From NCBI RefSeq assembly GCF_902499045.1, contig NZ_CABVPL010000005.1:1-64000 (forward strand): DNA of 64,000 bases. The letters run 5' to 3'. The translations under genes and the position numbers were made by a program. This document shows, piece by piece, positions 1 through 7,488 of this stretch (position 1 is the stretch's first letter; each line of letters starts with the position of its first letter). The stretch is from Burkholderia latens. Lineage in GTDB: Bacteria > Pseudomonadota > Gammaproteobacteria > Burkholderiales > Burkholderiaceae. The notes below the pieces were generated by a model, which saw nothing but the letters and a program-made list of their open reading frames with translations, was not told where the DNA came from and did no database searches.

Positions 1-646
1 CCGCGCTCGCGCCCGGATGCACGACGAGCCAGCGCCCGTGCCCGGGGCCCGGCCGGCGCGCGCCGCCGATGCGCTGCAACGCGGCGCGCAAGCGTGCGTG
101 CAGCGCGCGCCGCGCGGGATCGCCGGGCTCGAACGCCATCCGCCAGTCGGACGTCTTCGCGCCGATCGTGCGCACCAGCGCAAGCTGGCGCGCGACTTCG
201 TGGCGCACGTGCGACTCCGGCTCGGTTTCGGGCACGCGGTCGGTCAACAGTTCATACGGATTCTCGCGGCAATGCGCGAGCCGCAGCGGAATGCCCGCGA
301 GCCAGCACATCATCGCGGCCGGCAGCGGACTCTGGCTGTACACGGTGAAGATCACGGCCGCGTCGAAGCGGCCGGCGAGCAGCCGGTCGATCATGTCGAG
401 ATCCGCGACCGGATCGCCGCGCGCATCGGGGTGCTTGACCCACGGCGCATCGTAGGTCCACACGTCGTCGACCATCGGCAGATGGTTCGCCAGCGCGGCG
501 CCGGTGCGCGACGTCAGCAGCGTGAGCCGGCGGCCGTGGCCGCTCTCCTTCAGCGCACGCAGCGCGGGCGTCGTCATCAGCACGTCGCCGAGGCTGTCGA
601 GCCGCACGCACAGGATGCGTCGCGCACGCTCCCACGCGGCACTCAT
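1..646 (-). CDS. Glycosyltransferase family 9 (heptosyltransferase-like), partial
   Basis: The C-terminal part lies beyond the left edge; about 215 residues are visible. The N-terminus reads as a nucleotide-sugar transferase Rossmann fold (ILCVRLDSLGDVLMTTPALR, residues 11-30), the hallmark of the GT9 family that contains ADP-heptose:LPS heptosyltransferases WaaC/WaaF. The segment WLVVHPGASA at the window edge matches the start of the second GT9 domain. The ATG overlaps the stop of the upstream HAD phosphatase as ATGA, so the two are translationally coupled. A heptose bisphosphatase-like partner supports a role in making a heptose-containing glycan in the envelope. The exact acceptor is unknown. 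Confidence 0.85.
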   Translation of the reverse strand, partial: MSAAWERARRILCVRLDSLGDVLMTTPALRALKESGHGRRLTLLTSRTGAALANHLPMVDDVWTYDAPWVKHPDARGDPVADLDMIDRLLAGRFDAAVIFTVYSQSPLPAAMMCWLAGIPLRLAHCRENPYELLTDRVPETEPESHVRHEVARQLALVRTIGAKTSDWRMAFEPGDPARRALHARLRAALQRIGGARRPGPGHGRWLVVHPGASA

Positions 647-1254
647 CGCCGCCCCCACAGGCCGTGGCGGCGCGCGGCCTCGCGCGCGACGATGTCCGCT
701 GCGGCATCGAGGCGGTCGACCACGTGATGCGGCGTGCGCGCCGCATCGATTCGCCATTCGGTCTCGTTGCCGCAGTCGACGAGGATCGTGCTGCAGCGCG
801 CGGCGCGACCGGCCTCGACGTCATCGAGAATGTCGCCGATCATCCAGCTCCATTCGGGAGCGGCGTCGAGCGCGGCGATCGCGCGGCGCAGCATGCCGGG
901 GCGCGGCTTGCGGCACACGCAGTCGCAGGTGTAGCGCGGCACGCTGCCCGCCGGGTGATGCGGGCAGTAAAAAAAATCCGCCAGCGTCGCGCCGTTTGCT
1001 TCGAACAGTTCGGCAAGACGCTGGCGGACCGCGCCAAGCTGGGGTTCGGTAAAGTAGCCGAGCGCGACGCCCGGCTGATTCGACACGACCGCGATCGGCA
1101 TGCCCGTCGCGCCGAGCGTGCGCAGTGCGCGCGCGGCGCCCGGCGCGAGCCGGATCTGCCCGGGGTCGACGTTGTACGGCACGTTCTCGACCAGCGTGCC
1201 GTCCTTGTCGAGCAGCACCGCGCCGGGCAGCCGTCGTTCGCGTCTCACGGCCAT
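643..1254 (-). CDS. HAD-IIIA phosphatase, GmhB-like (D-glycero-manno-heptose 1,7-bisphosphatase type)
   Basis: A 203-residue HAD hydrolase with the nucleophile motif LLDKDGTLV (Asp16/Asp18), the SNQ motif 2 (58-60) and the motif-4 segment GDILDDVEAG. The zinc-binding loop typical of GmhB is present: Cys97-x-His99, then Cys110-x-Cys112. The family removes the C7 phosphate from heptose 1,7-bisphosphate in ADP-heptose synthesis; some members act on related phosphates. The start overlaps the SDR stop by 10 bp and the stop overlaps the GT9 start by 4 nt, so SDR-HAD-GT9 is a tight unit. It may be an accessory copy rather than the housekeeping gmhB. Confidence 0.85.
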   Translation of the reverse strand: MAVRRERRLPGAVLLDKDGTLVENVPYNVDPGQIRLAPGAARALRTLGATGMPIAVVSNQPGVALGYFTEPQLGAVRQRLAELFEANGATLADFFYCPHHPAGSVPRYTCDCVCRKPRPGMLRRAIAALDAAPEWSWMIGDILDDVEAGRAARCSTILVDCGNETEWRIDAARTPHHVVDRLDAAADIVAREAARRHGLWGRR

Positions 1255-2000
1255 GACGTCTCCTTCATCGGCAGCACCATCACCTCCGGCACGACCGTGC
1301 CCGGCGGCTGCGTGAGCACGAAGCGCACGGCGGCCGCGACGTGCTCGGGCGGCTGCAGCGTGTCCTCGTCGATGTCGGGGAAGCGGTCGAGCAGGAACGG
1401 CGTGCGCATCCCGCCGGCGACGATCGCCGACACGCTCACGCCGGCCGGCCGCAGTTCCGCGTGCAGCGCATGCGACAGGCCGAGCAGCCCCCATTTCGTC
1501 GCGTGATACGCGGACGCATTCGGCCACGCGCGCTTGGCCGCCGTCGACGCGATGTTCACGATGTGCCCGCTGCCGCGCGCCTTCATCATCGGCACGGCCG
1601 CGTGGCACATCAGGTACGGGCCGAACAGGTTGGTCATCATCACCTGCTGCCACGCGGCAACGCTGACGTCGTCGATCGGTGCGGTCACGTCGATCGCCGC
1701 GTTGTTGACGACGATGTCGAGATCGCCGAGCGCCTCGCGCGCGTCGTGCACGACCTGCAGCACCGACGTCTCGTCGCGCACGTCGAGCGGCCGTCCGACC
1801 GCCTGGCCGCCATGCCGCTCGAGCCGCTGCGCGACGGCCGCCGCGCGATCGCCGTCGAGATCGGCGACGATCACGTGCGCGCCGTGTTGCGCCAGTTCCT
1901 CGCAGATGGCCTCGCCGAGGCCGCGGCCGCCGCCCGTGACGAGTGCGGTACGGCCGGCGAGCGGTGGTCGGGCGGGATCGTGAGTCGCGTTCACATGCAC
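1245..2000 (-). CDS. Short-chain dehydrogenase/reductase
   Basis: A 251-residue classical SDR. The cofactor motif TGGGRGLG is at 22-29, NNAA at 99-102, and the catalytic set is Ser152, Tyr165 and Lys169 in SAYHATK. Asp47 at the end of beta-2 suggests NAD(H) preference. The substrate cannot be read from the sequence; the neighbouring heptose phosphatase and glycosyltransferase make a sugar or sugar-nucleotide substrate possible. The start is fixed by an excellent Shine-Dalgarno (AGGAGGT, 6 nt before ATG). Confidence 0.88.
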   Translation of the reverse strand: MHVNATHDPARPPLAGRTALVTGGGRGLGEAICEELAQHGAHVIVADLDGDRAAAVAQRLERHGGQAVGRPLDVRDETSVLQVVHDAREALGDLDIVVNNAAIDVTAPIDDVSVAAWQQVMMTNLFGPYLMCHAAVPMMKARGSGHIVNIASTAAKRAWPNASAYHATKWGLLGLSHALHAELRPAGVSVSAIVAGGMRTPFLLDRFPDIDEDTLQPPEHVAAAVRFVLTQPPGTVVPEVMVLPMKETSWP

Positions 2001-2035
2001 CTCCTGTTAGCGTCCGAAGAATCGTGGCGATGACA

Positions 2036-2049
2036 CTTGTCGTGACAAG
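2036..2049. promoter_or_regulatory. 14-bp palindrome upstream of the SDR gene
   Basis: CTTGTCGTGACAAG is a 6+6 bp dyad with a 2-nt centre, about 36 bp upstream of the SDR start codon. Its size and place suit a regulator binding site. No family can be assigned, and a chance occurrence cannot be excluded. Confidence 0.3.
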
Positions 2050-2171
2050 CGTCCTACAGGGGTACAGCGAAAAGCGTGCCACTCGGCGGAAGCCCGCGCC
2101 GTATCGCGCTGCGGCGCGCGCCGGCTGGCTTTTTTATAACCGGCTGTAAAAACGTGCCCGCTCGCCCGCGC

Positions 2172-2699
2172 TCAGATCGCGAGGCTGTCCGGCGTCGCCT
2201 GCGCGCGGTGCTTCGCGAGCGCGCGCAGGCAGTGCGCGATGCAGCCGGCGAACGCTTCGTCGAACCACGGCTGCGCGCCCGATACGCCGACCACGATCCC
2301 GTGCTGCGCGACGGCGCCCCACAGGTTCGTGTCGCCCGCACGCAGCCGGTACGGTTCCAGCGCTTGCACGACGTGGCCGTCGCGGCCGGTCTCCCACGAC
2401 AGCCGCGCCTTCGCGCGTGCGTACGCGCGATAGTCGGCGTCCCAGTCCTTCGGGTCCGGCAGCGAGAACTCGTACAGGATCGCGTCCTCGAAAGCCGCAT
2501 CGCGCGGCCCGAGCGCCGGATCCATGATCACGATGTGCAGGCAGCCGCTGTCGCCGACGAAGTCGCTCTGCAACGCAGCCGACAACGTCGGCAGCAGCAG
2601 TTCGACGGCCGCGACCGCGGCCTGGCGGTCGGCGAACGCGCTACCGCCGCGGCGCTCGGTCACGGCTTCGGGGGTCGTCGGGTTCAGAAGGTTCGGCAT
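2172..2699 (-). CDS. Unknown small protein downstream of the ABC exporter-receiver fusion
   Basis: A 175-residue cytoplasmic protein that I do not recognise. The chosen ATG is preceded by GGAG about 10 nt upstream; an upstream in-frame start would add ten residues but lacks such a site. It has no signal peptide or membrane segment. The C-terminal stretch GIVVGVSGAQPWFDEAFA faintly resembles GlcG/DUF336-type proteins, but this is too weak to name it. The gene begins inside the last 59 bp of the ABC-receiver gene, so the two are surely cotranscribed and probably act in the same process. Confidence 0.7.
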   Translation of the reverse strand: MPNLLNPTTPEAVTERRGGSAFADRQAAVAAVELLLPTLSAALQSDFVGDSGCLHIVIMDPALGPRDAAFEDAILYEFSLPDPKDWDADYRAYARAKARLSWETGRDGHVVQALEPYRLRAGDTNLWGAVAQHGIVVGVSGAQPWFDEAFAGCIAHCLRALAKHRAQATPDSLAI

Positions 2700-5496
2700 G
2701 GATCTCTCCGGAGGAAAAAGCGAGCGCACGCAGCGCCGCGATGAGGTCGGCCGCTACCGCGGGCTTGGTCAGGTAAGCATGGAAACCCGCTTCGACCGCG
2801 CGCGTGCGATCGCGGTCGCGCGCATGGCCGGACAACGCCAGCGCCTCGAGCGGCGCGCGGCCGTCGCGCGGGCGGTCGGCGTCGAGCTGGCGCACGCGGC
2901 GCATCACCGCGTAGCCGTCTTCCTCGTCGTCGCCGAGATCGATGTCGCAGACGAGCAGCGTCGGCCAGTCGACGCGGCGCCTGCGCCACAGGTCGTCGAG
3001 CAGCGCCTGTCCGGACGCGAACGCCTGCACGTCGGCGCCCGCGACCTTCAGCAGCGCGGTCAGCGCTTCGCGCGCTTCGTCGTGATCGTCGACGCATGCG
3101 ATGCGCAAGCCGTCGAGCGGCGGCTTCGCGTCGGCGGACGTCGCACCGGCGTCAGAGCCTGGCGCGCCGGCGCCCGGCAGTTGCATCGATGCGGGCGCCA
3201 CCGCGCACACCGGCAGCGACAGGTGCAACGTCACGCCGACGTCGTCGCGTTCGCGCAGGATGTAGCCGCCCGCTTCCTCGATCGCGCGCTGCAGCAGTTC
3301 GAGATCGACCAGGGACAGCTCGGGCGCCTCGACGCCCGCACACGTGATCGTGATCCGCGCGTCGGGATCGTGGCGCGCGGTGCGCACTTCGACCTGCCCG
3401 CCGCCGCTCACGTCGATCCCGCCGCGGCACAGCTCCCAGATGAAACGCCGCAGCGCGGCCGGGTCGGCCTTGACGACGAGGTCTTCGTCCGACAGCTGAC
3501 GGAACACCGGCACGCCGCGCGCCGCGGCCGCTTCCGCGAGCGAGTCGAGCACCTGCGCGACCAGCGGGTTGATCCGCACCGGCTGCCGCGCGAACTTCGC
3601 CTCGGTGCGCTCGAGCTCGCGCTGCTTCGCCTGCAACGCCCACATCTGCGCATACACGCCGTTGCTCGCGAGCAACTCGTCGTGCGTGCCTTGCTCGACG
3701 AGCCGGCCGTACTCCATCACGAGGATCCGGTCGGCATCGACGATCGTCGACAGCCGGTGCGCGATGATGAGGCTCGTGCGGTGCTGCGCGACGCGCATCA
3801 GTTCCTGCTGGATCGCGCGCTCCGAGCGCGTATCGAGCGCCGACGTCGCCTCGTCGAACACGACGATGGGCGGCGCCTTCAGCAGCGCCCGCGCGATCGC
3901 GACCCGTTGCCGCTCGCCGCCCGACAGCCGCACGCCGCGCTCGCCGACGCGTGTGTCGTATGCGTCGGGCAGCCGTTCGATGAACGCGTCGAGCTGCGCG
4001 CCGCGCGCGGCCGCGACCACGTCGGCGCGCGTCGCGTCGCGCCTGCCATATGCGATGTTGTACGCAAGCGTGTCGTTGAACAGGATCGTGTCCTGCGGCA
4101 CGATGCCGAGCGCTTCGCGCAGGCTGCGCTCGGTCACGAGGCGCAGGTCCTGGCCATCGATCCGGATCGTGCCCGCATCGGGCTGGTACAGCCGGAACAG
4201 CAGCCGCGCGAGCGTCGACTTCCCCGAACCGCTGCCGCCGACCACGGCGACCGACTGCCCGGGCTCGATGCGGAACGACACGTCCCACAGGATCTGGCGG
4301 CTCGGCTCGTAGCCGAAGTCGACGTGCTCGAATTCGATCGCGCCGCCGCGCACCACGAGCGGCTGCGCACCGGGCGCGTCGCCGTCCTCGCCGGGCTTGC
4401 CGCGCGCATCGAGCAGCGCGAACAGCCGCTCGACGTTCGTCATCGCGTCGTTCGCCTCGCGGAACACGAAGCCGAGCGCGTTCAGCGGCAAGCTGATCTG
4501 GATGATGTATGCGTTGATCAGCACGAGATCGCCGACCGTCATCGTGCCGCGCGCGACATACTGGCCGGCGAGCAGCATCACCGCCGCGATCCCCGCGCCG
4601 ATGCACGCGCTCTGCCCGATGTGCAGCGTCGACAGCGCGTACTGGTTGTCGACGCCCGCGTCGCGCCATTCGTCGAGCACGCGATCGAGCCGGTCGCGCT
4701 CGACGTCCTCGCGCGCGAAGTACTTCACCGTGTCGACGTTCAGCAGGCTGTCGACCACGCGCGAGTTCGATTCGGCCTCGAGCGCGTTCACGCGGCGCTG
4801 GTAGCGCATGCGCCGGCGCGTGAAGACCACCGTATACGCCGCATAGACGGCGAACGTGATCAGGATGATCGCGGTGAAGCCGCCGCCGTACTTGCCGATC
4901 ATGATCATCAGCACGGAGCCGATCTCGATCGCGGTCGGCACGATCGTGAACACGGCGACGCCGAGCAGGTAGCCGATGCCGGCCGTGCCCTTCTCGAGGT
5001 CGCGCACGACCGCGCCCGTCTCCCGCTGCGAGTGGAAGCGCGCGCCGAGCCGGTGCAGGTGGCCGAACGTACGGACCGTAAACGTGGCGACCGTGCGCTG
5101 CGTGACCTGCACGAACGTCATGTCGCGCACTTCGTTCAGCGCATTCGCCGCGAAGCGCACGACCGCATACGCGAACAGCAGCAGCACCGGCAGCGCGATC
5201 GGCTGGCCTGCCGCGCGCCCGAGCCCGTCGACGATGTCCTTCAGCAGCAGCGGCACCGACACGGCCGCCGCTTTCGCGAGTATCAACAGTGCGATCGCCG
5301 CGAGCACGCGCGCGCGGTAACGCCAGATCGCGCGCCACAACTCGCCCGCGATGCGCCGGCGCAGGCCGCGCTTCGGATCGTCGCGCGGCGCGGCGCGAGC
5401 GGCGCCAGCGGCGTGACGGGCGCGGTCGCCGCGAGCCTCGCGATCGTCGCGGTCGTCGCGCTCGCCGCGCGTCGGGTCGTCAGTGCCGGTCGTCAT
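2641..5496 (-). CDS. ABC exporter (Atm1/HMT type) fused to a degenerate kinase-like ATPase domain and a receiver domain
   Basis: A 951-residue three-part protein. Residues ~50-380 are a six-helix ABC exporter membrane domain. Residues ~390-620 are its nucleotide-binding domain with Walker A GGSGSGKST (~417), signature LSGGERQR (~523), Walker B VVFDEAT and H-loop IAHRLST. Residues ~635-770 resemble a histidine-kinase catalytic domain without a clear N-box or H-box. Residues ~790-915 are a response-regulator receiver (ACVDDHDEA, phospho-Asp in LLVCDIDLGDD, Lys in YLTKPA). The ABC part resembles heavy-metal/glutathione-conjugate exporters. The ATG at 5496 is the first codon of good coding sequence; further upstream the frame runs through the BON gene in a shadow frame. 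The fusion implies direct control of transport by phosphorylation. Substrate unknown. Confidence 0.88.
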   Translation of the reverse strand: MTTGTDDPTRGERDDRDDREARGDRARHAAGAARAAPRDDPKRGLRRRIAGELWRAIWRYRARVLAAIALLILAKAAAVSVPLLLKDIVDGLGRAAGQPIALPVLLLFAYAVVRFAANALNEVRDMTFVQVTQRTVATFTVRTFGHLHRLGARFHSQRETGAVVRDLEKGTAGIGYLLGVAVFTIVPTAIEIGSVLMIMIGKYGGGFTAIILITFAVYAAYTVVFTRRRMRYQRRVNALEAESNSRVVDSLLNVDTVKYFAREDVERDRLDRVLDEWRDAGVDNQYALSTLHIGQSACIGAGIAAVMLLAGQYVARGTMTVGDLVLINAYIIQISLPLNALGFVFREANDAMTNVERLFALLDARGKPGEDGDAPGAQPLVVRGGAIEFEHVDFGYEPSRQILWDVSFRIEPGQSVAVVGGSGSGKSTLARLLFRLYQPDAGTIRIDGQDLRLVTERSLREALGIVPQDTILFNDTLAYNIAYGRRDATRADVVAAARGAQLDAFIERLPDAYDTRVGERGVRLSGGERQRVAIARALLKAPPIVVFDEATSALDTRSERAIQQELMRVAQHRTSLIIAHRLSTIVDADRILVMEYGRLVEQGTHDELLASNGVYAQMWALQAKQRELERTEAKFARQPVRINPLVAQVLDSLAEAAAARGVPVFRQLSDEDLVVKADPAALRRFIWELCRGGIDVSGGGQVEVRTARHDPDARITITCAGVEAPELSLVDLELLQRAIEEAGGYILRERDDVGVTLHLSLPVCAVAPASMQLPGAGAPGSDAGATSADAKPPLDGLRIACVDDHDEAREALTALLKVAGADVQAFASGQALLDDLWRRRRVDWPTLLVCDIDLGDDEEDGYAVMRRVRQLDADRPRDGRAPLEALALSGHARDRDRTRAVEAGFHAYLTKPAVAADLIAALRALAFSSGEIHAEPSEPDDPRSRDRAPRR

Positions 5497-5546
5497 GCGC
5501 GCGATGGCTGGTTCCCGGGTGGTCGGATCGTCCCGCGCATCGGCCG

Positions 5547-6497
5547 TCAATGGCGCGGTTCGCGGCCGGAGCCGCTTTCGGTCGAAGTGCCGCCGCTGGT
5601 GCCGCCGCCGGCCCCGGCCCCGGCCCCGGTCCCGGTCCCGGTCCCGCTGCCCGGTTCCGGCTCGCGCACGGCCGGCTGCGTCGGGGTGACGGTGCGTTGC
5701 GACGGATGCAGCACCATGCCGGTGTCGTGCTCGCCGTCGCGGCGCACGCGCACGCGGTTCTCGACGTCGCGCACGCACATGCAGTCGTCGGCGATGTCCT
5801 CGATGTCGTGCTTCATCCAGCGCGACGGCACCGTGCCGTCGAGTTCGACGCGGCCGTCGCGCACCTGCACGGTGACGTCGCTCACGTCGATGTCGAGCGC
5901 ACGCGCGAGCCGCTCGCACACGTCCTCGCGAATCCGCTCGTCCGAGCGCGTATAGCCTTTCGGGCCGCGCGGCCGGCGCATCACGTCGCGCGGCGCATCG
6001 CCGCCGAAACGCGACAGGTCGGGCGCGTCCGCAACGCGAGGACCGCGCGGATCGTAGTCGCGCTCGCCGCCGTACCAGCCCATCCGGTGATGGCCGCGCA
6101 ACCCCGGCCGCTCGCCGCCGTAGCGGCGTTCCCCGCCATAGCGGCCCTCGCCGCTTTCGCGCGCGACATCGCCGCCGCGGTTCCCGTAGCCGCGCTCGGC
6201 CTCCCAGCCTGCATCGCGCGCACCGGTCGGCACGTCACGCCAGTCTGCCGCGCCGCGTCCACGCTGCTCGGCCGCCGAGCGCGCCGAGCGCTCGCTCCAT
6301 TCGCTGCCCCAGTCTTCCGGGCCGACGTCCTCGCTCGCGAAGCGCCGATACGCCGACTCATAGTCGGCGTCATGCCGTTGCGCTTCCCCGCCGCGGAAGT
6401 CACGCTCACCGGCACCGCGGTATGCGCGTGCGCCGCGTTCCTGCCAGTCCGGCGGCCCGCCGCGTTCACCCTGCCGCCCGGGATATCGTCGTTGCAT
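5547..6497 (-). CDS. BON-domain protein with Gly/Arg-rich N-terminal half
   Basis: A 316-residue protein. Residues ~1-190 are low-complexity, rich in Arg, Gly, Glu and Tyr. A BON domain follows at ~200-270 (SDERIREDVCERLARALDID ... VELDGTVPSRWMKHDIEDIA). The C-terminal tail has Gly-Thr and Gly-Ala repeats encoded by a 6-bp tandem repeat. BON domains bind phospholipids or act in envelope stress proteins, but this protein has no signal peptide. The start is set by AGGAGGG 10 nt upstream of ATG. It lies 50 bp upstream of the ABC-receiver gene on the same strand. Confidence 0.8.
   Translation of the reverse strand: MQRRYPGRQGERGGPPDWQERGARAYRGAGERDFRGGEAQRHDADYESAYRRFASEDVGPEDWGSEWSERSARSAAEQRGRGAADWRDVPTGARDAGWEAERGYGNRGGDVARESGEGRYGGERRYGGERPGLRGHHRMGWYGGERDYDPRGPRVADAPDLSRFGGDAPRDVMRRPRGPKGYTRSDERIREDVCERLARALDIDVSDVTVQVRDGRVELDGTVPSRWMKHDIEDIADDCMCVRDVENRVRVRRDGEHDTGMVLHPSQRTVTPTQPAVREPEPGSGTGTGTGAGAGAGGGTSGGTSTESGSGREPRH
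5611..5646. repeat. Hexanucleotide tandem repeat in the BON-protein tail
   Basis: Six contiguous 6-bp units, three GCCCCG then three GTCCCG on the plus strand, encode the alternating Gly-Ala/Gly-Thr tail. The unit is a multiple of three, so copy-number change would alter tail length without shifting the frame. Confidence 0.8.
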
Positions 6498-6828
6498 CGT
6501 CGTGTCCCTCCTTGATCGCGCCTGTGCCGCGCACGGCCCCGTGTCGCGACGCGGCGCGCGTTCGTCAGATCGTTGCAAATCGCGTGCCGCGTGCGCGGCC
6601 GGTGCGCCCGTCAGGAAACCGGGCAGCGTACGGATCGCGCACGTCGATCGGTGCGGTTCCGCACCCTCGTGCACCGTTGCGCGCGCTTCGTCACGCTGCC
6701 GCGTCGGCCCACCGGCCCGGCTGCCGCATGCGCAACGCCGGTAGTCGGGCCTCGTCGGCCCGACCTCGTCCCTATCTGCAACGCGATTGCAGTTTTTGCG
6801 CAGGCCTCGGCACAGCGGTTCCCGCTCG
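6498..6828. other. Intergenic region, 331 bp
   Basis: No coding frame with normal codon use on either strand. It must hold the promoter of the BON gene (minus strand). A small hairpin, CTGCAA-CGCGA-TTGCAG followed by TTTTT on the plus strand, lies at about 6776-6797; no plus-strand gene ends here, so I do not call it a terminator. Confidence 0.5.
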
Positions 6829-7194
6829 CTATGCGCGGTCGGTGCCGGGCTGCTGCGGCGCGTCGGGATCTTCCGTGCTGCCCGGATCGCTCAGCCGCTC
6901 GGTGCGGTCCGGCTCGATGTCGGCGCCTTCCTCCAGCCCCGCATCGCCGTCCGCGGACGCACGCTCGCCGGTGCCCGCGCGGTCCGTATCGCTGTCGAGC
7001 GACGCATCGCCGCGCTCCAGCGCATGCTCGTCGAGCGGCGAGTCGACGTCGAACGAATGACGCCGCGCGCCCGCCGTGTCGCTGCCGCTGTCTGACGAGT
7101 CGCTCGATCCGAGCGCGCGGCCGTCGCGGCCGCGCTGCGCGTTGTCGTCGTCCGGGCCGGCCGGTTCGTTGTCGGGGTTCAGTGTGCTGTTCAT
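6829..7194 (-). CDS. Acidic, probably disordered hypothetical protein
   Basis: A 121-residue protein dominated by Asp, Glu, Ser, Gly and Arg, with no hydrophobic core, signal or membrane segment (for example SSDSSDSGSDTAGARR). It is likely intrinsically disordered. The start chosen (MNSTLNPDNE) has GAGGA about 8 nt upstream; the longer in-frame start adds an Arg/Ala-rich stretch with non-coding character. It is divergent from the histidine kinase gene. Similar short acidic proteins occur in Burkholderia without known function. Confidence 0.6.
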   Translation of the reverse strand: MNSTLNPDNEPAGPDDDNAQRGRDGRALGSSDSSDSGSDTAGARRHSFDVDSPLDEHALERGDASLDSDTDRAGTGERASADGDAGLEEGADIEPDRTERLSDPGSTEDPDAPQQPGTDRA

Positions 7195-7440
7195 GTCGGT
7201 TCCTCGTGTAGCGTCGGGCCGCTGCGGGCCGGCATTCCGCGCGGCACGCCGCGGCCTGGGGGTCGGCGTACGACGCAATCGGCGTGCCGCGCCGTCGCGT
7301 GCGCCGGACACGCACGAAACCGATCCGGTCGCACGCGCGGCGCGGCACGGGCAATGCGCACCCATTGATCAGGTGAATTGGGTTCCCGTATGCTGTTGCG
7401 GGAATCAATCCGGTTTGAATTGCCGCCGCCGGCCCCGCCA

Positions 7441-7473
7441 AAGGGTGGCAGGGCGGGTTTGTCCGCCACCCTT
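7441..7473. repeat. Hairpin before the histidine kinase start
   Basis: AAGGGTGGC and GCCACCCTT form a perfect 9-bp stem around a 15-nt loop, ending 15 nt before the preferred ATG of the kinase. It would be in the 5' leader if transcription starts upstream. Its role is unknown. Confidence 0.5.
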
Positions 7474-7488
7474 CGACTTGCCGTTCCG

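Noticed and set aside
2524-5955. A 1143-codon plus-strand frame opposite the ABC exporter
   Set aside because: Rich in Arg, His and Val with no domain; such antisense frames are common in GC-rich genes, and the minus frame has clear ABC motifs.
6776-6797. Hairpin with T run, terminator-like on the plus strand
   Set aside because: No plus-strand gene ends upstream of it and in the minus direction there is no T tract after the stem.
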